Source of the DNA: an uncultured Eubacterium sp.
GTDB lineage: Bacteria > Bacillota > Clostridia > Lachnospirales > Lachnospiraceae
Length of the DNA stretch: 64,000 bases
Reading direction: 5' to 3'
Assembly (NCBI GenBank): GCA_910584795.1
Contig: CAJUBZ010000002.1
Location: 62,001-126,000 of the forward strand
The position numbers and the translations under genes are program-made. Shown here one piece after another: positions 35,115 through 44,193 of the stretch (its first letter is position 1; every line of letters starts with the position of its first letter). The notes below the pieces were generated by a model. It saw nothing but the letters and a program-made list of their open reading frames with translations, was not told the origin of the DNA and made no database searches.

Positions 35115-36015
35115 CATCAAGGAAGGAAAAATTGTAATTGATGAAGAAAAAAAGAAAATTGTACAGCAGATTTTTAAGGATTATGATCACGGAAAATCCC
35201 TGATAAAAATTGCAGACAATCTGCGAGAAAGAGGAATTAAAAATACACATGGCAGAGTTACATGGACACATGGTGTCATAGGAAAGATACTTGAGAATCA
35301 CAATTATTTGGGAACAGAGTATTATCCACAGATTATTGAAAAAGAACTGTTTGAAAGAGTACAAAGTAAAAGAGAAGAAAAAAGAAAGAATCTCAGCTGT
35401 GGAAAATACAGACCATCAGCAAGAGAAAGAATACTGTTCGGCGGGGTATTAATCTGTGGAACGTGTGGACAGCCGTACAGCCATATACAGCCGAAAAATC
35501 GGAGGCAGAGACATGGTGTGGCAAAGTGGAAATGTAAGAACTATGTGTATCAAAACCGACTTTCCTGTGCCGGAGGGTTTATAACGGATGCACAGGTGAT
35601 GGAAGTATGTGTTAAAGCAATCAATCAGATTATAAACAATAAAAAACTTATAACGGCTGTGAATGATAATAAAGAAAAAATTAGTCCAAGATACAGAGAA
35701 TTAAATAATCAGATAGAGAATGGAAATCTTGAAACACAGGGGAACATCAAAACAGTTTTATATGAAAGAGCTGCAGAGAGATACAGTACGTTAGAAATCA
35801 AGGATGAAAAGCAACAGACAGAAGAAATGTTAGAAATTCTTGAAAGCAGAATCGAATTGGAGATTTTCGATGAGGTACTGTACCGGAAATTGATAAAGCA
35901 GATGATTGTATATAAAGACTTCACTGTAAAAGTAGTCTTTTGCAATGGGAGTAGTGTCACAATAGAATATGGAGACAAACCAAAACTCCGGAAAGGAGAG
36001 GAAAATGGCAGTTAA
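35086..36015 (+). CDS. Serine-recombinase-like protein lacking the catalytic domain
   Basis: A 309-residue protein; start 35086 has GGGAGGTG upstream, and an earlier in-frame start at 35059 is less likely. The whole resolvase catalytic domain is missing: the protein begins at the recombinase domain (WHTPMGYSIKEGKIVIDEEKKKI, TWTHGVIGKILENHNYLG). A zinc ribbon follows (LICGTCGQPYSH and KWKCKNYV, Cys-X2-Cys pairs) and a coiled coil (about 215-260). Since the frame is intact between two full recombinases, this is probably a normal architecture of the set rather than decay: a DNA-binding accessory that guides or blocks synapsis. Confidence 0.88.
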   Translation: MQWHTPMGYSIKEGKIVIDEEKKKIVQQIFKDYDHGKSLIKIADNLRERGIKNTHGRVTWTHGVIGKILENHNYLGTEYYPQIIEKELFERVQSKREEKRKNLSCGKYRPSARERILFGGVLICGTCGQPYSHIQPKNRRQRHGVAKWKCKNYVYQNRLSCAGGFITDAQVMEVCVKAINQIINNKKLITAVNDNKEKISPRYRELNNQIENGNLETQGNIKTVLYERAAERYSTLEIKDEKQQTEEMLEILESRIELEIFDEVLYRKLIKQMIVYKDFTVKVVFCNGSSVTIEYGDKPKLRKGEENGS

Positions 36016-37645
36016 GACAGTAAGAAATGTAAAGAAAGTCGCTGTGATTCCTGCCAATCCTCAGTATGATAACAGTATTAAACTAACGGAGAGAAAGTTA
36101 AGAGTTGCTGCATACTGCCGTGTCAGTACGGAACTGGAAGAACAGGAAAACAGTTACAGGGCACAGGTGGAGTATTATACGAAAAAAATTGAAGAGACAC
36201 CAAACTGGATCAATGCCGGAATTTATGCTGATGATGGCAAGAGTGCAACAAACACGAAAAAACGTGATGATTTCCGGGCAATGATAAAAGATGCATTAGA
36301 CGGAAAAATTGATTTAATCATAACTAAATCCGTTAGCAGATTTGCAAGAAATACAGTGGATGCTCTTATTACCATTCGTAAGCTGAAAGAGAAAGGGATT
36401 GCAGTCATCTTTGAAAAAGAAGGAATCAATACACTGGATGGAACAGGAGAGATACTCATAACTATTTTGAGCAGCCTGGCACAGGAAGAAAGCCGTAACA
36501 TCAGCGAAAATACAAGATGGGGTGTGGTGAGAAAATTTGAGCAGGGCAAGCTCATAGTCAACCATAATAAATTTATGGGATATACCAAAAATGAAGAGGG
36601 GGAACTGGTAATCGTACCGGAAGAGGCAGAAGTGGTAAAATTGATATTCAGAATGTATCTTGAAGGAAACAGTACAGGAAGGATAGCAGATTTTTTGGAA
36701 GAGAGTAAGATAAAAACTGCAACGGGAAAGGATCACTGGCATGAAAGTGTAATCATAAAAATGCTGAAAAATGAAAAGTACATGGGAGATGCCCTGCTTC
36801 AGAAAACATATACGGTGGATTTCATGACAAAAAAGAGAGTATTAAATAACGGCATTGTTCCACAGTATTATGTGGAAAATGATCACGAACCGATTATACC
36901 AAAGGAATTGTTCTATCGTGTACAGGAGGAAATGATGCAAAGGTCATCTATGTGTAAGGCAGTCCAGACAAGAAAAAAGAACCAAAAGAGCAAATATTCT
37001 TCCCAGTATGCCTTAACAGGACTGGTGATCTGTGGAAAGTGTGGACATGAATACCGCAGGGTGACATGGGCAAGAAATGGAAAGAAAAAGATTGTTTGGA
37101 GATGTACGAACCGGTTAAATAATGGAGTGAAAAGCTGTGGAGAATCACCGACAATTGAAGAAAGCCTGCTGAAAAATGCAGTCATGAATGCCATACAAAA
37201 AATTACTGCAAATGATGGAAATTTTGTGGGAGCCTTCCGACAGAATGTAATAAGGGTTATAGGGAGTTATGGACATACTGAGGAAGATGATAAATACGAG
37301 GAGAAAATCAAGGAAAAACAACAGGAGATGGTGGCACTGATAGCAGAGAATGCAGAAGCAGGAAACTATAATGAAGAATTTGATAAAAGGTATCAGGAAA
37401 TTGCAGAAGAAATAGGAAAATTGAAAGAACAGCAAATGAAAGAAAGGCAAGAGAGGAAGTTGGCAGAGGATTATGAAAAAAGAGTGAAGGAAATGGATGT
37501 GTTTTTACAGAGTAATATACAAAGAATACAGGAATTTGATGATGATCTTGTAAGGAGGTTGGTGAGCAACGTGAAGGTGCTGTCAGCGGAGAAGGTGATG
37601 ATACAGTTTAAGTCGGGAATTGTGATGGAGGAAATGTTAAAATAA
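36005..37645 (+). CDS. Large serine recombinase 3
   Basis: A 546-residue recombinase; GGAAAGGAG precedes ATG 36005. Catalytic Ser41 lies in AAYCRVSTELEEQENSY, and the helix KSVSRFARNTVDAL is present. Recombinase domain at about residues 175-300, zinc ribbon ICGKCGHEYRR and CTNRLNNGVKSCGES at about 345-400, coiled coil to about 500. Length and motifs look complete. The last gene of the element module, it lies beside the likely right attachment site. It is about half identical by eye to recombinase 1 in the N-terminal domain. Confidence 0.95.
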   Translation: MAVKTVRNVKKVAVIPANPQYDNSIKLTERKLRVAAYCRVSTELEEQENSYRAQVEYYTKKIEETPNWINAGIYADDGKSATNTKKRDDFRAMIKDALDGKIDLIITKSVSRFARNTVDALITIRKLKEKGIAVIFEKEGINTLDGTGEILITILSSLAQEESRNISENTRWGVVRKFEQGKLIVNHNKFMGYTKNEEGELVIVPEEAEVVKLIFRMYLEGNSTGRIADFLEESKIKTATGKDHWHESVIIKMLKNEKYMGDALLQKTYTVDFMTKKRVLNNGIVPQYYVENDHEPIIPKELFYRVQEEMMQRSSMCKAVQTRKKNQKSKYSSQYALTGLVICGKCGHEYRRVTWARNGKKKIVWRCTNRLNNGVKSCGESPTIEESLLKNAVMNAIQKITANDGNFVGAFRQNVIRVIGSYGHTEEDDKYEEKIKEKQQEMVALIAENAEAGNYNEEFDKRYQEIAEEIGKLKEQQMKERQERKLAEDYEKRVKEMDVFLQSNIQRIQEFDDDLVRRLVSNVKVLSAEKVMIQFKSGIVMEEMLK

Positions 37646-37778
37646 AATGACTCTAAAGATGGGGTATAAGGCAATTTTTATGTTGGCATATAACTTTAGA
37701 TAAATAATTTAATTAATATATAAATTTGTTGATTAAAAAATTTCTAATGAATTTTCTTAATTAAATGCATTTTGATTT

Positions 37779-37802
37779 TAATTAATTGTCGACAATTAAT
37801 TA
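37779..37802. promoter_or_regulatory. Perfect 24-bp palindrome
   Basis: The half-site TAATTAATTGTC (37779-37790) is repeated inverted without a gap, centred on GTCGAC. It ends seven bases before the -35 box of the next promoter, which is the usual place for an operator. It could also be a recombinase core site. Confidence 0.8.
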
Positions 37803-37808
37803 TTTGAA

Positions 37809-37837
37809 TTGACAAAAGGAAAAAAATGGAGTATTAT
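37809..37837 (+). promoter_or_regulatory. Near-consensus promoter of the DUF2971 operon
   Basis: TTGACA at 37809-37814, exactly 17 bases, TATTAT at 37832-37837. It is the best sigma-A-like match in the window and leaves a leader of about 95 bases with a GCACA/TGTGC stem before the GGGGGG site. Confidence 0.8.
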
Positions 37838-37939
37838 AATTTATATAATATATAGTTTACTTTTGAACTTTGATATTTGAGTTTTGTGCACATTTCTATG
37901 AATTAGGAGTGTGCTTTTGTTTTAAGGGGGGAATAATTT

Positions 37940-38824
37940 ATGGCATTTGATATATGGAGACCATTGTATATTGATAACTTTGACTATGATAAATATTTAT
38001 ATCATTATACAAATATTGAAACAGCAATAAAGATAATATATACAAATAATCTTCTTTTTTCTTCAATTAGTAAAACGAATGATACATCTGAATCGAAATT
38101 AAAAATTGTTTTCGAACAAAAGAATGTAACAGATAAAGATAAATATAAAGAAACAGTAGATGAAATATCAGAGTATTTCAATAAAAATACCCAAATTGTA
38201 CAACTTTTATGTTTTAGTATGGATGCAAAATTATGCAAAAGAGATAGAGAGAAATACATATCTTCGATGGGGACAAAAGATAGATATTATGATGTTTCAG
38301 GAAGAGGATTTGCATTACCTAGAATGTGGGCACAATATGCCAATAACAATGAAGGTGTTTGCTTTATTTTTAATCGAAAAAAATTAATAGAGTTGATTGA
38401 AAGAAAGATTGCATTTACAAAATGTGCACCTGTAAGGTATGAGAAGTTTTTTAATAGATATGTAATTGATGCTGAACGGATGGATATTTTGTATGATAAA
38501 ATTTCTATGGTAGCAAATGGCAGTCTTACACTACTGGATATGATTCAAAAAGATGATGATTTTCTTACATATAATTTTTTTGAAAAATTAGATGATTGGA
38601 AGAATGAGCATGAGTATAGAATAATTGCATTAATAGATAAAAAAGATAAATCGGATTTTCGTCTGCCTATAGGTGATGTGACATCATTTTTAGAGGGCAT
38701 TGTTATTGGGGAAAAGATGGATACAGCCTATGAAAAAACAATAAAGATGTTTATTGAATCTATTGGAAGTAAATGTGAGGTAAAAAGAATTCAATTCGGA
38801 AGTCGTACATGCAAATTAACATAG
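37940..38824 (+). CDS. DUF2971 protein
   Basis: A 294-residue soluble protein. LYHYTNIETAIKII near residue 20, SISKTNDTSE, LCFSMDA, MWAQYANNNEGVCFIF and DWKNEHEYRIIA are the five conserved blocks of DUF2971. The fold is thought to be ADP-ribosyltransferase-like (HYT..., MWxxYA), so the protein may modify nucleotides or macromolecules, but activity has not been assigned. DUF2971 genes are frequent in phage-defence islands. GGGGGG lies nine bases before the start. The next gene follows by 21 bases. Confidence 0.8.
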   Translation: MAFDIWRPLYIDNFDYDKYLYHYTNIETAIKIIYTNNLLFSSISKTNDTSESKLKIVFEQKNVTDKDKYKETVDEISEYFNKNTQIVQLLCFSMDAKLCKRDREKYISSMGTKDRYYDVSGRGFALPRMWAQYANNNEGVCFIFNRKKLIELIERKIAFTKCAPVRYEKFFNRYVIDAERMDILYDKISMVANGSLTLLDMIQKDDDFLTYNFFEKLDDWKNEHEYRIIALIDKKDKSDFRLPIGDVTSFLEGIVIGEKMDTAYEKTIKMFIESIGSKCEVKRIQFGSRTCKLT

Positions 38825-38845
38825 AGAGAAGAGAGGGGGATATTT

Positions 38846-39829
38846 ATGTCGACGAATGCAAAAAATACAATACGTCCAGAATTTTTAAAAAATTTTACGA
38901 CTAAAGTCAAAGATAGATATATATTACTAGAAAAAGGAAATCCACAATTTAAAGATATTAGTAGCTTGGTAGGTTCGATTAACCAAACAGTTAATCAAAT
39001 TATTCAAGAATTAAATTTAAAAATTGTAGATAGGCAATTACCATATATAACGTTAAAAACTTGCTATGGAAATGTTGCTGATAAGAGAGTTAGAGTATTT
39101 CTCCATAATGATGACACAGATTTCTTATATGAGTGTGATATTCAAACCCAAATTGAGGATGAAAGAGAAATATCTCATATTCTTGACTTGTTGGTAGCAG
39201 CTAGTTTAAAAAAAATAACAATAAGTTCGTTATCATGTGATGCTGAACTTATAATAGATTATAAACTTTTGAAAGCGGCTATTATAGACATTTTGTTGGA
39301 TATAGTTATGTTTAATTCATATTCATTTTTGAAAAGAATGAATATAGCAGATAAGAAGAAATTTAGTCAGGAAAAATATCTTTTCTTTAAAAATGAACAG
39401 TTGTATTGTTTCTATGATTGTCCAACAGACAAAATGATGTATTATTCTCTATCATTTTCAGCAAGATTTGGGGAAGATGATTTCAATATAGATGATTACA
39501 TTAATTATTGGAATAGATTTATTAACCAATATTATCCTAATAATGAACATATAGAGAAAAGTATTAAGGAACAGATAAAGCAACATGTTGATTTTGAAGA
39601 ATTACGGAAAGACATTCCTCAAATGTTTGATGAATTGCCAAAGGGAGCCTATTTGCTCTTACGTACTAATAAAGACAGGACAGAAGATTTGCATCCTATG
39701 CTCTATTCATTATTTGGAATCAAACGGTATCGAAAAGGAAGAATCAAAATAGTTCCTATAGAAGATTTTGATAAATATAGAGTATTGATGGAGCATTTAG
39801 ATATTTCAGCTTATAAGATTGTAAAATAA
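38846..39829 (+). CDS. Unknown protein, partner of DUF2971
   Basis: Not recognised. A 327-residue soluble protein with GAGAGGGGG before the start. It opens with a helical region that includes VGSINQTVNQIIQELNL, then alternating strands (VRVFLHNDDTDFLYECDI), a helix bundle with ALKAAIIDILLDIVMF, and an acidic central part (ARFGEDDFNIDDYINYW). No catalytic motif is seen. Tight spacing and shared promoter make a two-gene operon with DUF2971. A terminator at 39893 closes the unit. Confidence 0.6.
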   Translation: MSTNAKNTIRPEFLKNFTTKVKDRYILLEKGNPQFKDISSLVGSINQTVNQIIQELNLKIVDRQLPYITLKTCYGNVADKRVRVFLHNDDTDFLYECDIQTQIEDEREISHILDLLVAASLKKITISSLSCDAELIIDYKLLKAAIIDILLDIVMFNSYSFLKRMNIADKKKFSQEKYLFFKNEQLYCFYDCPTDKMMYYSLSFSARFGEDDFNIDDYINYWNRFINQYYPNNEHIEKSIKEQIKQHVDFEELRKDIPQMFDELPKGAYLLLRTNKDRTEDLHPMLYSLFGIKRYRKGRIKIVPIEDFDKYRVLMEHLDISAYKIVK

Positions 39830-39892
39830 TTATAAATAAAGGGATATTATAAAATACATAAATGAAACATAAGTAGAGAATAGTCATACGCT

Positions 39893-39922
39893 AAGGAACG
39901 TTTAGAAAAAGCGTTCCTTTTC
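39893..39922 (+). terminator. Terminator of the DUF2971 operon
   Basis: AAGGAACG (39893-39900) and CGTTCCTT (39912-39919) pair around an 11-base loop, followed by T-rich sequence. It is 64 bases past the stop of the partner gene. Confidence 0.7.
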
Positions 39923-39940
39923 TATTGTTATATTTCTATA

Positions 39941-40081
39941 ATGTTTAATTATGTTAAGGATAAAGAAATCGATTTCGTAGTAGTTTTAAATATCTTCTGG
40001 TCAATATTACTGATATTGTTGAAGCTTTTCATCATTAAACAAATTAAATCTGTTGATAAAGAAAAAAGAAATAAAAGATGA
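39941..40081 (+). CDS. Possible 46-residue membrane peptide
   Basis: An open frame with one membrane helix (VVVLNIFWSILLILLKLFII) and a lysine-rich tail. No ribosome binding site is visible and the frame may be chance or a gene remnant. The rest of the 39830-40276 gap shows only the terminator and a possible promoter (TTATTTCAGG/TTAAAATAAC region). Confidence 0.25.
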   Translation: MFNYVKDKEIDFVVVLNIFWSILLILLKLFIIKQIKSVDKEKRNKR

Positions 40082-40276
40082 AACAATTATTTCAGGTTTA
40101 TAAAGTGTTTTAAGTATGTTAAAATAACGACATGAAATTAAGATACGAAGATGTAATTACCATCATATTTATAAGGTGATTTTTGTATTCGCACAGATAG
40201 ATAAAGAGCTAAGAAAATGTAGAGGCTGAGTGAATAGAAATAGATAAGATGTGGTGTTACTGAAAGAGGTGCTTAC

Positions 40277-42130
40277 GTGAGATATTTAGGAAATAAAGAA
40301 TCTATAATGCCACAAATAGAAAGTTTGTTGAAAAGTAAGGGGTTGTTAGATAGAGGATTAACTTTTTTTGATGCGTTTTGTGGTACAGGTACTGTTGCTG
40401 AATGGCTTAAAAACCAATTTAATTTGATAATAAATGACAATCTGTTATGGAGTACAGTATATGCAAGGGGGCGTATATGTGCAACGAATTGTAAATTTGA
40501 TATTTTAGGATTTGATCCATTTGAATACTTTAATTCGTTTAAAGATTCGTTGGAAGGCTTTATTTATAATAATTATTCACCTGGTAATTCTAATCGAATG
40601 TATTTTACACCTGAAAATGCTGGGAGGATTGATTTTTTTAGACAAAAAATAGAAGAATGGAAAGAAAATAATTTATTAACAGAGGATGAATATTGTTATT
40701 TATTGGCTTGCCTAATAGAGTCTGTATCGGATGTTTCGAATACAGCAGGCGTGTATGGAGCCTTTTTAAAGAAGTGGGATTCAAGAGCACTTAAGCCTAT
40801 AGTGTTTGATAAGGTTGATTATAGAAATTGTCAGGTGGGTGAATTGAGTGTATACAATGATAAAATAGAAAATATCATAGAAGATATAGAATGTGATATT
40901 TTATACTTGGATCCGCCATATACGCAAAATCAGTATGGTACACAGTATCATTTATTGGAAACATTGATTTTAGATGATAATCCGTCAATTAGTGCAGTAA
41001 CTGGGTCAAGAAAAACAGCACCAATGAGATCAGATTGGTCAAAAAACTATAAGGTACATATTTTATTTGATAAAGTAATTGCAAAAACTAAAGCAAAGTA
41101 TATTATATTTAGTTACAATAATGATGGCTTTATGTCAAAGGAGTTTATAGAGGCCTGTTTGAAGCGATATGGGATTCCTGAAACATACAAATGTAAGAAA
41201 ATATCATATAAAAAATATCAAAATTGGAAATCGAAAAATGCTAAAGAGCATTTTGAATATTTGTTTTATATTGAGAAAAAGAATAGTCAGGATATTGTAT
41301 ATGAGTCACCACTGAATTATATTGGAAGTAAGGCAAGGATTGTTAGTGTGATAAAAAAATATCTTCCGAATGATTGTCATAGATTTTGTGACGTTTTTGG
41401 GGGAGGATTTAATGTTGGTATTAATGTTCATGCAGAAGAAGTGTTTTACAATGACATTAATTATTTGGTAAAAGAATTAATACAGTCATTTGTTAAATAT
41501 GATACCTATGACTATATTTTATATATGAAAAAAGTAGAGAGCAAATTTGGATTAGAAAAGAAAAATGGCGAAAGTTATTTAAAGGCAAGAGCATATTATA
41601 ATTCATTGCCTAAAGAAAAAAGAGATCCTCGTTTGTTATTTACCATTATATTATATGGTTATCAACAGCAGATAAGATTCAATAGTAGTCATGATTTTAA
41701 TAATCCGGTTGGAATGAGATGGTTCAATGATAAAGTGCTTGAAAAAATGATTAGTTTTTCACGTAGAATTAAAGAAAAAAAATGTGTTTTTCTAAGTGGT
41801 GATTATCAAGAAGTTTCTATAACTAATGAAACATTTGTTTATATGGATCCACCATATCAACTAACAACAGGCACTTATAATGATGGAAAAAGAGGATTTA
41901 AAGGATGGAATGAGTCATTAGAAAAAGATCTTTTTAAATATGCAGATGATTTGACAGCAAGAAATATACAGTTTATGCTGTCGTATGTTATTGAACACAA
42001 AGGACAAGTTAATAAAAATCTTTTAAAATGGATTGATGATAATAATTATAATATGATTGAACTTGGAGATATTTTAGGAATATCAGGGAGTAGAAGAAAA
42101 GAGGTTTTGATAATTAATTATGATTTATAG
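40277..42130 (+). CDS. Two-domain D12 adenine-N6 methyltransferase (M.FokI-like architecture)
   Basis: A 617-residue protein with two complete D12-class methyltransferase domains in tandem, GTG start after GAGGTG. Domain 1: YLGNKESI, SAM-binding FDAFCGTGTV (residues 31-40) and DPPY at 212-215. Domain 2 from about residue 345: YIGSKARIV, VFGGGFNVG and DPPY at 524-527, ending with DILGISGSRRKEVLIIN. Such a fused pair is known from type IIS systems (M.FokI, M.StsI), where each half methylates one strand of an asymmetric site. The nuclease is likely the overlapping HNH gene. The recognition sequence cannot be read from sequence. Confidence 0.88.
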   Translation: MRYLGNKESIMPQIESLLKSKGLLDRGLTFFDAFCGTGTVAEWLKNQFNLIINDNLLWSTVYARGRICATNCKFDILGFDPFEYFNSFKDSLEGFIYNNYSPGNSNRMYFTPENAGRIDFFRQKIEEWKENNLLTEDEYCYLLACLIESVSDVSNTAGVYGAFLKKWDSRALKPIVFDKVDYRNCQVGELSVYNDKIENIIEDIECDILYLDPPYTQNQYGTQYHLLETLILDDNPSISAVTGSRKTAPMRSDWSKNYKVHILFDKVIAKTKAKYIIFSYNNDGFMSKEFIEACLKRYGIPETYKCKKISYKKYQNWKSKNAKEHFEYLFYIEKKNSQDIVYESPLNYIGSKARIVSVIKKYLPNDCHRFCDVFGGGFNVGINVHAEEVFYNDINYLVKELIQSFVKYDTYDYILYMKKVESKFGLEKKNGESYLKARAYYNSLPKEKRDPRLLFTIILYGYQQQIRFNSSHDFNNPVGMRWFNDKVLEKMISFSRRIKEKKCVFLSGDYQEVSITNETFVYMDPPYQLTTGTYNDGKRGFKGWNESLEKDLFKYADDLTARNIQFMLSYVIEHKGQVNKNLLKWIDDNNYNMIELGDILGISGSRRKEVLIINYDL

Positions 42131-43319
42131 AGAAATACCTAAATTTTTTATTAAACGTAATATGCAAAAGTCGGCTAATACAGGAGTATATTTCGATTGT
42201 CTTGTGACTGAAACAATCATGGAGCAGATTTGTGTGGAGGTTACTGGTAAAAGAGAATATGAGTATGAATTTGTAGATAATGAATATGAAGATGAATTTT
42301 TAAGTAAATCTTATAATCATGGAAGGCTGGCAATATTGCAATACCACAATAGGGCTATTTATATTAGTTTTTCTGATGAGAAATGTGAAGGAAGAAATTC
42401 AGGAATTCAAAGTGTACCAACAGCTTTTAATAGATACTACTCAAATGCTCATGAGGAGAAGGAAATATACTTCTATTTTCTACCATGTTCAGGAAATAAT
42501 GCTACACCATATTATTTGTTTATGTACCGATTGATGAAAACCGCTGGTTTTAGATTTTTAAATGTGCCTACTGTGCTAGATGGGCAAATAACAGCATTTA
42601 CATCAATTGATGATATAATAAGAGCAAGAAAAGAAAACGGTGAAAAAAATTCAGGAAATAATGCTACATATCTTATTAAGAATGGTAGACATGAGTATGA
42701 TATTTTTGGAAAAACTTATGGGGCGAACAAATATGATACAAGTTTAATATGTTATGCGATAGGTATGGTCGCTCAATCGACAGATAATATAACTCTTTAT
42801 GAATATAACGAGAAAGATTTGAAGGAATTGCCAGCAGCAAGTTTATCAGTTATCCGTGATATGGGTAAAATTAATATTGTAAACATTGATGATGAAATAG
42901 AGAGAAGAGAATTAGATAAAAATGATAGTTTAAGATCTCCACGTTTTAATGTTCATCTTCTAGATAGATTGGGTGAACGACATTGTGTTTTGTGTGATTG
43001 CGGAATATCAGAAATTATTCAGGGAGCACATATATGGCCTGTTGCGGATATTAAGAGAACACCGAAATTATCTTTAGATGATAAACTAAGGTATGCTACA
43101 GATGGTGATAATGGATTGTGGATGTGCCAAAACCATCATAAGATGTTTGATTCTAATATATTGTTGTTATCAGAAACAGGTGGTGTTTCATTTAAGGCTG
43201 ATATGAGCGATGAGGATATGAAATATGCAGAATCTATAACGACAGTAGTAAGTTTACCAGCAAAGCTTATTACACCAAAGTTTGTTAAATATATAAGCAG
43301 AAGAAATGCTACAATGTGA
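42120..43319 (+). CDS. HNH restriction endonuclease, partner of the double methyltransferase
   Basis: A 399-residue protein overlapping the methyltransferase end by 11 bases. The N-terminal two thirds look like a DNA-recognition domain (YNHGRLAILQYHNRAIYISF, a SGIQSVPTAFNRYY stretch) without known motif. The C-terminal HNH domain has a zinc pair Cys289-Cys292, catalytic His304 in GAHIWPVAD and DNGLWMCQNHHKMFD (Asn338-His339-His340). It would cut unmodified DNA. HNH nucleases with this GAHIWP..HHKMFD form occur in many R-M systems. Tight coupling with the methyltransferase supports an R-M role. Confidence 0.85.
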   Translation: MIYREIPKFFIKRNMQKSANTGVYFDCLVTETIMEQICVEVTGKREYEYEFVDNEYEDEFLSKSYNHGRLAILQYHNRAIYISFSDEKCEGRNSGIQSVPTAFNRYYSNAHEEKEIYFYFLPCSGNNATPYYLFMYRLMKTAGFRFLNVPTVLDGQITAFTSIDDIIRARKENGEKNSGNNATYLIKNGRHEYDIFGKTYGANKYDTSLICYAIGMVAQSTDNITLYEYNEKDLKELPAASLSVIRDMGKINIVNIDDEIERRELDKNDSLRSPRFNVHLLDRLGERHCVLCDCGISEIIQGAHIWPVADIKRTPKLSLDDKLRYATDGDNGLWMCQNHHKMFDSNILLLSETGGVSFKADMSDEDMKYAESITTVVSLPAKLITPKFVKYISRRNATM

Positions 43320-43373
43320 CTTGGTAGTTTTTATAGCTGTTGCGTGTGATTTTTTTCTTTGGTAATTTTATAA

Positions 43374-43553
43374 GTGAAATTAGGAATAGGAATTGCTATT
43401 GTTTTGCTATATACATATATAGATTTATTGGTTGAGGAATATGCATTGGGAGAGTTATCAAGTAATATTTTTATATTCAAATTTACTTATTATATTTCTG
43501 AAAAGAAGCAGTTGATTGCAGAGGTTGTCAATCAATGGAATGAGGAAAGATAG
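43374..43553 (+). CDS. Possible 59-residue hypothetical membrane peptide
   Basis: In the 313-base gap after the HNH gene a GTG-started frame reads GIGIAIVLLYTYIDLLVEEYALG and ends in a charged helix. There is no clear binding site; it may be a decayed gene end. Nothing else was seen in 43320-43644. Confidence 0.25.
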   Translation: MKLGIGIAIVLLYTYIDLLVEEYALGELSSNIFIFKFTYYISEKKQLIAEVVNQWNEER

Positions 43554-43644
43554 ATACTATTGTGGCTATTAATTGTAAATGATGAAAAAATTATTATACC
43601 ATTTAGTAAAGGGCTAAAAATAATATTTTATAATGGAGAATAAA

Positions 43645-44193
43645 ATGAAAAAAGGTTTGGTCTATGCATTTTTGTTCAATGCAAATTCAATAAATTACGG
43701 TAGTTTATATGGTAGAGATATAGAAAAACTGATTTGGAATTGTGGCATATTACAATCTGTTAATAAAGCTGTTACAATTTATCGAGGAGATATTTTGGCG
43801 CTATCTTTTGTGAAAAATATGGCTCAACTACAACAATTGGCTTTAACATTGTTCTCAAGTATGAAGAATTCGAAAAAAGCAATATATGTATTGTTATACG
43901 AAAATGTTTATGCGTGGACTATTGATAATCTTGAAAATAAAGAAGTTAAAGAAATAAATGGGAAGTTATCAGAAGATGTGGGATATTTGGGGTATGTAGA
44001 GGTTGATGAGAAACAGACTTTGCATAAAGTGTTTTATATTGATTTGTTAAGGAAAGATTATGTTATTGAAAATAAAAATATATCGATTTATGTGAGTTGT
44101 GCAGAACAGGATGAGTATTTAGAAGAAATAAGTTTTTTGAAAAGTTACGGTTTTGAACAGATAGAATTGCGAGAGGATAATTATGAATATTAG
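43645..44193 (+). CDS. Unknown protein coupled to an HNH gene
   Basis: Not recognised. ATG 43645 has GGAG six bases before it; the ATG at 43633 overlaps that site and is rejected. The 182-residue protein is soluble, alpha/beta: KKGLVYAFLFNANSINYGSLYG, LSFVKNMAQLQQLALTLFSS, and a final SFLKSYGFEQIELRED. It may sense or regulate the HNH protein whose gene overlaps its end by 11 bases. No toxin or antitoxin motif is visible. Confidence 0.55.
   Translation: MKKGLVYAFLFNANSINYGSLYGRDIEKLIWNCGILQSVNKAVTIYRGDILALSFVKNMAQLQQLALTLFSSMKNSKKAIYVLLYENVYAWTIDNLENKEVKEINGKLSEDVGYLGYVEVDEKQTLHKVFYIDLLRKDYVIENKNISIYVSCAEQDEYLEEISFLKSYGFEQIELREDNYEY

Larger units (their letters stand above)
1..37645 (+). mobile_element. 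Integrative and conjugative element, right-hand part
   Basis: All the parts of a Gram-positive conjugative element lie on one strand: VirB6-, VirB3- and VirB4-like proteins, NlpC/P60 hydrolase, ribbon-helix-helix accessory protein, MobP3-type relaxase, VirD4 coupling protein, sigma factor and three serine recombinases. The left end is outside the window. The right limit is placed at the stop of the last recombinase, because integration modules normally sit at an element end, but no direct-repeat attachment site was identified. Cargo includes a three-gene unknown block and an RHS locus. Confidence 0.85.
37646..37939. other. Junction region at the end of the ICE module
   Basis: 294 AT-rich bases without a gene. 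It holds a 24-base perfect palindrome and a near-consensus promoter. The attachment site of the ICE should lie here or further right, but no direct repeat partner is in the window. Confidence 0.5.

Noticed and set aside
37779..37802. Terminator for recombinase 3
   Set aside because: The palindrome has no loop, is AT-rich and lacks a following T-run.
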